From Epiperipatus broadwayi (Eukaryota; Onychophora; Udeonychophora; Euonychophora; Peripatidae): 64,000 nucleotides of DNA. The number at the start of each line of letters is the position of its first letter. Position 1 is the first letter of the stretch. The notes under the pieces were generated by a model that ran no database searches, had not been told where the DNA came from, and saw nothing but the letters and a program-made list of their open reading frames with translations. The DNA is taken from positions 2,673,001 through 2,737,000 of the forward strand of contig JAQFVV010000017.1 in NCBI GenBank assembly GCA_028023455.1, given 5' to 3'. A program made the translations under genes and the position numbers. Below are positions 56,890 through 64,000 of this stretch, piece by piece.

Positions 56890-58125
56890 GAGGAAATCAA
56901 GATATTTTGGATTTCAGATATCAGAATTTGAGTTTTTTAATTATCTATTTATTGATGATAAGAAGAGGTGGAGATGGTTGGGGTTGATTAGCACTATGAA
57001 TCTGCTTTAAGCCTTCCAAAAGATGATTATTAGAGACTGTGAGATGACTCTATCCATGTATGCTTTGACTCTATTCTGACCATATTTATTTTAAACTTAT
57101 ATTACTACATCTACCTAATTTATGTTCATTGACAATAAACCTACCATTTTAATATATATAAAAACAAATGTGAAGATTGCAACATGTTACCTTTCACCAT
57201 TTAACATATTTTAGTTACTATCAAATCCAATACGTATAACCAAGGCCATAAAAATTATACAATCTAAATAGAAGGTAAGTATTTTGATTTTTCTCATCTG
57301 ACCCAATAAAATAAAAATAAAGTTTAATATTGCTTTGCAGTTTTCCATTTTAAATTGTCATCTTTATAATAACATATTATTTAATTCTTTAACCATCTTT
57401 CTACTCTACTGCTACCTATAGGATGACCACTAATTGCTGATTACTCAAATTTACCATGAATAACATAGGAGTAAAGAGCTACTCTGTTCTATCTCATTTT
57501 TGTGCTGGATATATTAAGTTATAAAGGTTTTTGATGATTTGTAAGTGATATAGCATCTGTATTATCGATCTAATTGCTAAAGTAATGATTTTATTGAATG
57601 TTAAACAAAGTCAGTTTTTGGTTGAAACTAATCTGTAACAATTTGGCAGTCCTCAATGTCTCTGTTAAAAATACATTTTCAATAAAAATTCAGCTTGATA
57701 CAACCAAGCTTATAAAGCTTATATTTTTGAGGCAAATGATATACACAATATGATGGCCATATGAGCATTAAAAATATACATATAAATCATATTCATATAA
57801 TGGTCAAAAAATTGCAATGGGGTTGCATATATCCAAAATGTATAGCCAAAGCTAACTTATACTGAAATGACATGGAAAGGAGAATAAAACAGTGTAAATG
57901 GGTCTTTATTATAGTTATATAATAAACTACATAATGTTTTTATTTACTTTCATTTAAAATCTAGAAACTATTAAACAAAAACATATAACAATATATAATG
58001 ATCATAGTCAAACACATTGCAGCGGTCTCATGCGTTCAAGAGATATATTCATTATTAGTACGCACAAAAAAGCATAAAAATAAAATCATTGCAAATTTGT
58101 CTGTATTATATATATATATATATAT
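56890..58125. other. No recognised feature
   Basis: AT-rich sequence; no supported gene or repeat. Confidence 0.4.
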
Positions 58126-58129
58126 AATT

Positions 58130-58560
58130 AGAGAGGATTTGAACCCAGACTTTCAAGTTTCCTTCAGTCACCCATTCCATCTTATACAAATGATATACAT
58201 GACCACATACATGTAAAATCATAAATGATCTTCAACATATGCATTTCACACTAAACTAACACTCATCAGTTAGTCCAGCTCATCATCTTCCACACACATA
58301 TAGATAATCAGTGCTCAGTTTATATTAAGATAGCAAATCATCAAACTTTAATAGCCAGCATTAATCTTCTCCACTTTTCAACTTTTCAGTCATTCATATC
58401 ATCGAAAATCTGTGTTGGCATGTTCAACGCTATTGTTTGCCAATTTTATGTTGTCATACCCATGTTGACCATAAGTCATTCTGACCTCTCATGTGTAGGA
58501 CTTTAAGATCATTTTAAATACACAGAAGAAAGATGGACAGAATACAGGCTGAATCTGTAA
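58130..58560 (-). repeat. Ribozyme-repeat family A unit
   Basis: It runs from GAGGATTTGAACCCAGACTTT to GACAGAATACAGGCTGAATC. Its ribozyme zone (58227-58280, minus) keeps CTGATGA (58269-58263) and GAAA (58247-58244). Stem II has drifted through transitions so that most pairs are G.U wobbles, and the cleavage-site base is G, which hammerheads do not tolerate. Predicted inactive. Confidence 0.75.
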
Positions 58561-58672
58561 TCTTTAAATACAAGTATAATATGTGATCATGTGTATCAGT
58601 TATATAAGATGGAGTGGATGAGTGAATGGAGCTTAGAAGTCTGGGTTCAAATCCCCTCTAATTACATGTGCT
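58561..58672 (+). repeat. Ribozyme-repeat family A, inverted terminal piece with B box
   Basis: CATGTGTATCAGTTATATAA leads to GGGTTCAAATCCC (58643-58655), the best B-box-like sequence of the family. It forms the opposite end of an inverted arrangement with 58130-58560. Confidence 0.7.
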
Positions 58673-58726
58673 TAAGCATATATACTATACCTTAATTACA
58701 TGTGCTTAAGCATATATACTATACCT
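58659..58726. repeat. Tandem duplication, two units of about 34 bp
   Basis: TAATTACATGTGCTTAAGCA followed by TATATACTATACCT occurs twice in direct succession with no differences seen. Confidence 0.9.
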
Positions 58727-58739
58727 GTATATATATATA

Positions 58740-59425
58740 TATAGTTATTCATTTTCAGTTCACAATTTAAAAATTACATTCACAATACCAACAATAACTT
58801 TGGAGTTGATAGTATTTCTAAGTTATAATTTACTATCAAATATCACCAATCATGTGTTACAATTAACTGATAGCTTAAATGTTGTGGCTTAACTTTAGTC
58901 ACACACAAATGCAATTAGTCCAGAATTTGAATCTATGTAACCAATATATATATATATAACAATATTTTTTTAAAAGGTTTATATCTCTAAGATTGGCCAT
59001 AATCACCACAGTGCCAAGTGGATGTTATCTGTGTAAATTATGGACTTATAAACATTAGCAATTGCTTTTATTCAAACACACAAGAAACTATATTATAAAT
59101 GTGGGTGAGATAGTCAAATAGATTTATTTTAGATAAAAACATTTTTATTTGAAGTACTTTCTGTTTGATAGAGTGATATTTCTTTCAATAAATTACTATG
59201 TCATTGCATTAATATTGCAAAATATTATAATTATGTTACACATGTGATGTAGAAAATGTTCATACTTTCATTTTGTACAAATTGAAACAATATATGAAGA
59301 ATTAGAAGAAAAGTTTAATTATTATTTATGAAAATTAAAAGGAACATTAAGTATTAACTTTGTCAAATAGTGCATAAAATTTAGGTGTCATTATCTTTCA
59401 AAAATTCTACATTATTAATCTTCTA
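58740..59425. other. No recognised feature
   Basis: AT-rich sequence without a supported gene or repeat. Confidence 0.4.
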
Positions 59426-59429
59426 AATG

Positions 59430-59650
59430 TAATTAAAAAGGACTTGAACTCAGACTTTTAAACTCCTCACAGCTATCAAATCCACATTATACAACTGATA
59501 CAAAACATCACATGCATGTGAAAAAGATAATTGATCTCCAATATACATATTTCATGCTGAACTGACACTCATCAGTTGGTCCAGATCACCATCTCTAATG
59601 CATATATATAATCATTTTTCAGTTTATATAAGGTAGCAAAATACATCTAT
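59430..59650 (-). repeat. Ribozyme-repeat family A, partial unit
   Basis: GGACTTGAACTCAGACTTTT leads into the ribozyme zone and AGTTTATATAAGGTAGCAAAA, then the unit stops. The distal half is absent. This partial copy holds the best ribozyme core of the family. Confidence 0.75.
59533..59587 (-). ncRNA. Type I hammerhead-like ribozyme (family A, best core)
   Basis: In minus order: GATCT (59587-59583), bulge GGA, CCAA, CTGATGA (59575-59569), stem II region (59568-59554), GAAA (59553-59550), a short stem III, T-A at the predicted cleavage site (A at 59542), TTGG and AGATC (to 59533). Stem I is four plus five perfect pairs round a bulge. Stem II in this copy has lost two central pairs, whereas other copies keep GTGCTG/CAGCAY. 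All conserved core bases are present. Stem III is two or three A-T pairs, so a dimeric fold may be required. Confidence 0.6.
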
Positions 59651-59654
59651 TTAA

Positions 59655-60510
59655 ATATTATTATTAATCTTCTGTAACTTCCTTTTTTATATAGCATCAT
59701 AAATAATTTTGCAAAGATTCAGAAAGTGAGATATATTTTTTCTTAATACAATTTTTCCTTACATCAACCTTTGACAAACATGGGTCCTTCTTAAGAGCAG
59801 AGTCAGTTTATTGCAACCATCCAAAAGGCTCATCCCAGTTCACATTGTCTTTCTGATATAAATGTCTTTTTGAGGATGTTCCTAAGATTAAAAGTTATTT
59901 ACTAACTTTCTAGAATAAAATTTTTATTTTTTTTAATGTACACACCAAAATCTCAAAATGAAATAAAAGTTATAGATTATCAGATTGACCAATACGTTTG
60001 CTGATATTAAATATTGAAGATATAAATCAATTTTGGCAAACAGTCTTTTTCCAAAAATTATTCAACAACATATGTTTTAGATTTTGATTAATATTTCCAC
60101 TTTTATTAATTTTAATTTTAATACTAACATTTTAAAATTTTTATTTTTTCTTTTATAAAATTTTGATTTGATAGTTTCATTGCATTAGGAAATCTAACCG
60201 AGAGTGATATATTACTGGTTCATTAACAAGACATATACTATTTATAACTATTATTTTTTAGGTAATCTAATGAACTAGTAGAATAAAGCTCCATCAGCCC
60301 TTAAATGCCACATTATCCTTACATGACTAGATTATCGCTATTTATTGAATATCATTTTTCTTTTAGCAAATACATGTTTTTATTTTTAAAGATTAGAAAA
60401 ATAATTACTTAATCAGAAAGCTTTATTTTCTTCTTCACACTCACAGGCAAATGATTGATATGAAATAGTAGTTATTATTTATATATTTTTTAATATACAC
60501 TTTCTGAAGT
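59655..60510. other. No recognised feature
   Basis: AT-rich sequence; no supported gene or repeat. Confidence 0.4.
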
Positions 60511-60514
60511 TGAT

Positions 60515-60870
60515 TTAATATTTCTTAAAAAGCTGTACCTAAAATTTAGGTTTTGGTTTTTTTTTTTTGCTAAAGTTAAATTTTTATTATATGCTTTTAT
60601 TTAACTTATTTGTTGGGTTTATTTTGTCTGTTTGTCAGAAAAGTCTTGCAACTCAATTTTTACCTTGTTCCCAATTTCTGATCTGGTTGGATATATATAT
60701 TCCCAATTCAGGAATTGGGAACTAGGTAAAAATTGAGTTGCAAGACTTTTCAGACAAACAGACAAAAAAAACCCGAATAAGTTAAATAAAAGCATATAAT
60801 AAAAATTTAACTTTAACAAAAAAAAAACAAAACCTAAATTTTAGGCACAGTTTCTTAAGAAATTGTCAAT
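60515..60870. repeat. Long hairpin element with arms of about 165 bp
   Basis: TACCTAAAATTTAGGTTTTG at the left and CAAAACCTAAATTTTAGGCA at the right pair. Pairing continues inward through TTATTATATGCTTTTATTTA, TGTCTGTTTGTCAGAAAAG and TGCAACTCAATTTTTACC. A second small hairpin CCCAATTCAGGAATTGGG sits near the centre (60703-60720). No coding content. The high arm identity suggests it is recent. Confidence 0.85.
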
Positions 60871-61069
60871 ATCAGTTTACAGAAAATCCACCCATACAAA
60901 CAGATATCTTGATTTTAATTCTCACATCATCCTGCACAAATTTTTTTGTAGCAAAAAATCTTTTGAGTAGAGCTTATAATTTATCTGATCTTTTATTCAA
61001 GAAATAGAGCTTACAAAAATATTCTACTTTCTAATAATTATAATAAAAACATTATATGTAAGGCTTTAC

Positions 61070-61800
61070 ATAACATTAATACTAAAAAGAAAAAGAGAAT
61101 AGATTTGACAATTCCTCTATTAATAGAGTAATTTTACCTTACATTAAAGGGGTTACTGATAAAAGCAGTAGAAGACTATCTTGTTTTAATATAAAGAGTA
61201 CTTTTTCTACTGGCAAAAAAATTGGGGATTTTTTTTATATAAACATAAAGACAGAATATTTTTGAAACACCAATGAGTTTATGAAATTCCATGTTTTCAG
61301 TGCTCAAGAAGCTATGTGGGTCATTCTAATAGACGAATAAATGTCAGAATTAAGGACCATAAAAATGCTTTTAAATCAAACAATTAGTACATCAATTTTT
61401 ACTTCCCATTTTTTAGAAATTGGTCACAAACCTGATTTTGACAGTACAAAAATACTTGCGAATTTGGCAAGATATGATTTAAGAACCATGAGAGAGTCAA
61501 TTGAAATATTAAAGAGACCTACTGGTTTAAATAGGGCTGACAAAGCACAACATATTCCAGCTATGTGGAAACCTCTCATTTTATCTAATATTAACTTGAA
61601 ATTAATAGTTGAAAAAACTGAGGGAAATAAACATTTTGATAAGCCTCATTTTGTGAATGCTGAACTACTTCAAGTTGAATCTCACTTCTCATCTTGCACT
61701 GAGTCACATTATTTTTTGAGATCTAACAATTGTTCTTTCAAAAGTTAACCTTGATAATGGCGGTTGCTAGTCCATCGAAATATTGGATTGTAATGCAAAA
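61070..61800 (+). pseudogene. Penelope-like element C-terminal region with GIY-YIG nuclease
   Basis: The plus strand gives KGVTDKSSRRL and FNIKSTFSTGKKIGDFF (61150-61235). After a shift and a stop come VYEIPCFQCSRSYVGHSNRR and INVRIKDHKNAF (61276-61380), the cysteine-led GIY-YIG core, and then FLEIGHKPDFDSTKILANL and GLNRADKAQHIPAMWKPLI in an open frame to 61748. In PLEs this nuclease follows the reverse transcriptase and makes the target nick. It is the best preserved of three copies (others at 25.4-26.8 kb). The reverse transcriptase is missing. Downstream, TTGATAATGGCGG with CCATCGAAATATTGG (61751-61786) recalls the ends of the other copies. Confidence 0.8.
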
Positions 61801-61939
61801 TAATACATGGTTTGTACCCAAAAATATTATTTTATCTACATCATATATCTGTGAAAACATTATATATATATTGTACCAATCAGAATGAAAGTGATGATCG
61901 AATCTAACCACAAAAACAATATCTGCTCTACAAGGCGCC

Positions 61940-64000
61940 ATCTAGGCATTTAAACCTAGAAAAATTTATAAAGTAGGCAGATACGCGCTGTTAAGATTCC
62001 ACTTTATTTAAATATTCCGATCGTTAGCCCAAGTCACTAGCTCAGCGGAGACGCAGAGATAAAAATCTATAAATTTTATATCTTAAATATAAAAGAATAA
62101 AAGCCACTGCCAGAAATTAACACATAAAAATATTTATTTACGCACATATAAAATAATATTTAAATTTTGAGGAATAAATTTAACGTTTATAATTTTATAT
62201 TGATCTTTAATTCTAAATTTAAGTAGATTGCATATAATGAGTTTACTATTTATTTAGAGGGTCGAGTATGAATGGACTACATAGGTCTGCATTTGAAAGG
62301 AAAATATTCTTCCCTGATTTAACCTTAGGCAACAAATTTCGCAATCAACTGGCGCCAATCCATCTGATACATTCATGTATTCAATGTAGCATGATACGAC
62401 AACACAAAATACTATATTGTCAGGAATGTACATCTGAACAATAAGTAGAAATAGAGAAGACATTGACTCTCCACCAACAGGAATGTGACATCTGTTGGCA
62501 AGTAGATCAATAAACAAAAAACTCCATAGGAATGGACTGCGGTCTTCTGCCGACTTACAAACCCATCCATAGGCAAACAGAGGGTGTGTGGCGTATATCT
62601 ATAATCCTGCCCGTAGCGGACCTCATACTACATCTACTAATTACACAAATATATCCAATCCATTGAACCAATTCAACTACGAAATGAATAACCTAAGATT
62701 ACCCTCCCTTAATACAACTTTACAAAACTATATAGCCATTCACGCCCGACTTAATTTTAACATTTAAGATCGGAAGAGCGCACAGATTTGTTTAAAAATG
62801 TTGGGTATAGATCGATTACATAGATTCCACGGTCAAAAACATTTCAAAATAAACATAAACGATCAAAATACAAAATTATTGATACCGACAATCGCAGAGG
62901 GAAACTTATAAGTAACCCAATAGTATTCACCATAAGATACTTGCGTTGTCACCAATAACTTAAAAGACATCCGAATAAATACATTTTAGATACTCACCGT
63001 AAGGTATCATTATTTATCGAATGTCTATATATTTTGATCAAATATGAAAACCAAAATATAATTAACCGCAAACGAATCCATGCAAGCGTCTATAAACAAC
63101 TTAAATTTCATACATTTAACTAATCTTTACAATAAGAAAAAAAAATGGAAATGATGTTTATCAATCGGAAAACATATAAAATTAAACATTATTAATTTGA
63201 TTTAAAAACTTACAAAAGTCAGATAAGAGTCCGTTTTAACATTTCAGTTGGCTTGTTTATCAATTTGTAAAACTTGACGAAAGTTCTTGATTGATTTTAA
63301 CAATTGTTCATTTCATATAGCTTATGGTATAAGAGTCCAGGCCTCTGCTTTCAATTCCCGTGACGCCTCCATTGGAAGGTAATGTTCTGGAGATGGCAAT
63401 AGCTGGTTCAAGGTATCACAGTCTTTTCATTTTTTTTTTATAGAGAGTGTGGTATGTGCGTCATACCACATCTCTCAAACACACAACGCTGGAACTGTCA
63501 GAAAAAACTGTATTTCCCTTTTTATATTATCCACAAGGATTCAATGAACAAAACGTCACTAATCTATCACTTTCGTTAGGGTCCGAGCCAAGGCTTAGTG
63601 CTTCCATTGGTCAAGCTAAAATCTCTTTCTTCTCTTATCTAACCTTTCATCTGACTTTTTAATTAAACAGCTTTTAGATAATTAATAAACAATCATTTCC
63701 ATTTACAGATTACAGGAATTAATTAATACCTGTTTTTATTTTAACTTACGTTATTTTTTTTATTAAAATATTTTTATATTTCAATCTTGTATTTTTTTAT
63801 TAAAAAAAAATACGTTCAAATACTTTTTTTTTTTTTGTTTATGAAAAAAATATTTTTAAAGTTTAGCATCTGTGCGAATATATATATGTTTAACAAACAT
63901 TTTAATTTTAGCGTTTAGTTTTTTCCTTTTATTTGCGAACTTTTAAGTTTTTATTTTAAATTAATGTAACGACATATTTATATATCGTTACATATCAGTA
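61940..64000 (-). repeat. Unknown long repeat Rep-A, copy 3, reaching the window end
   Basis: This is the reverse complement of copies 1 and 2: CTTAACAGCGCGTATCTGCC, GCTAGTGACTTGGGCTAACG, GAACCTAAGATTACCCTCCC (plus sense near 62690) and TTAATGTAACGACATATT near the end. It is the most diverged copy. On the minus strand an open frame (62517-62254) reads IPDNIVFCVVVSCYIEYMNV then SDG, aligning with the shorter frames at 9825 and 12500. Its 5' end is cut by the window boundary. Confidence 0.65.
62767..62779 (+). other. Exact 13-base match to the Illumina adapter stem
   Basis: AGATCGGAAGAGC is identical to the common TruSeq adapter start. Rep-A copies 1 and 2 have only an AT-rich run in the aligned position, before the shared GCACAGAT (plus sense). 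It may be untrimmed adapter carried into the assembly, or chance. Confidence 0.6.

Overview
This window is strongly AT-rich, intergenic or intronic DNA from a metazoan, probably an invertebrate. I find no intact host protein-coding gene. Every recognisable protein stretch is a decayed retroelement: RTE-like LINE endonuclease and reverse transcriptase, tails of two other non-LTR elements, and the GIY-YIG end of Penelope-like elements (PLEs). The rest is DNA-transposon remnants, tRNA-derived SINEs, fold-back repeats, microsatellites and unrecognised AT-rich sequence. The combination of RTE, PLE, hAT-like, TA-flanked MITE and tRNA SINE fits an animal genome. I do not commit to a phylum.

The main result is three unrelated dispersed repeat families (called A, B and C here), each built round a type I hammerhead ribozyme core: CTGANGA, stem II, GAAA, a very short stem III, a UH cleavage site, and an open stem I with an internal loop. 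Family C (27.9-28.3 kb and 30.2-31.8 kb) has a copy with every core element intact at 30276-30338 (minus), in a head-to-tail pair of about 366-bp units. Family B (3.1, 7.6-8.2, 16.9-17.3, 29.1-29.6, 34.9-35.4, 44.8-45.8 kb) has a fully conserved core at 3158-3216 (plus) and a tandem spacing of about 448 bp. Family A (12 blocks between 15.6 and 59.6 kb) has a unit of about 442 bp. Its decayed copies show CpG-type changes pointing to an ancestral CACGAAA junction, and its best copy is 59533-59587 (minus). Families A and B also carry a GAGTTCAAATC box resembling a pol III B box on the ribozyme strand. Small tandem repeats with hammerheads match the described retrozymes and hammerhead SINEs of animals and plants. 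Many copies here lie as inverted pairs.

Layout: 0-3 kb sparse, with one SINE; 3.1-8.2 kb family B, a LINE tail, nested MITEs and a fold-back; 8.3-15 kb two direct copies of a roughly 2-kb unknown repeat (Rep-A), the second split by a 1.84-kb TIR element with an 8-bp target duplication; 15.6-25.3 kb families A and B; 25.4-26.8 kb head-to-head PLE ends; 27.9-31.8 kb family C; 32.3-36.3 kb a decayed RTE LINE carrying insertions of A and B; 37-44.5 kb fold-backs and family A; 44.8-50.3 kb family B/A clusters and a LINE tail; 51.3-52.1 kb a second RTE fragment; 52.6-52.9 kb ATT arrays round a suspicious poly-C/poly-G block; 54.8-56.9 kb fold-backs, a PLE tail and a tRNA-like head; 58-59.7 kb family A; 60.5-61.8 kb a hairpin and a third PLE; 61.9-64 kb an inverted Rep-A copy containing a 13-base match to an Illumina adapter. 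All ribozyme activity statements are structural inference from the sequence.
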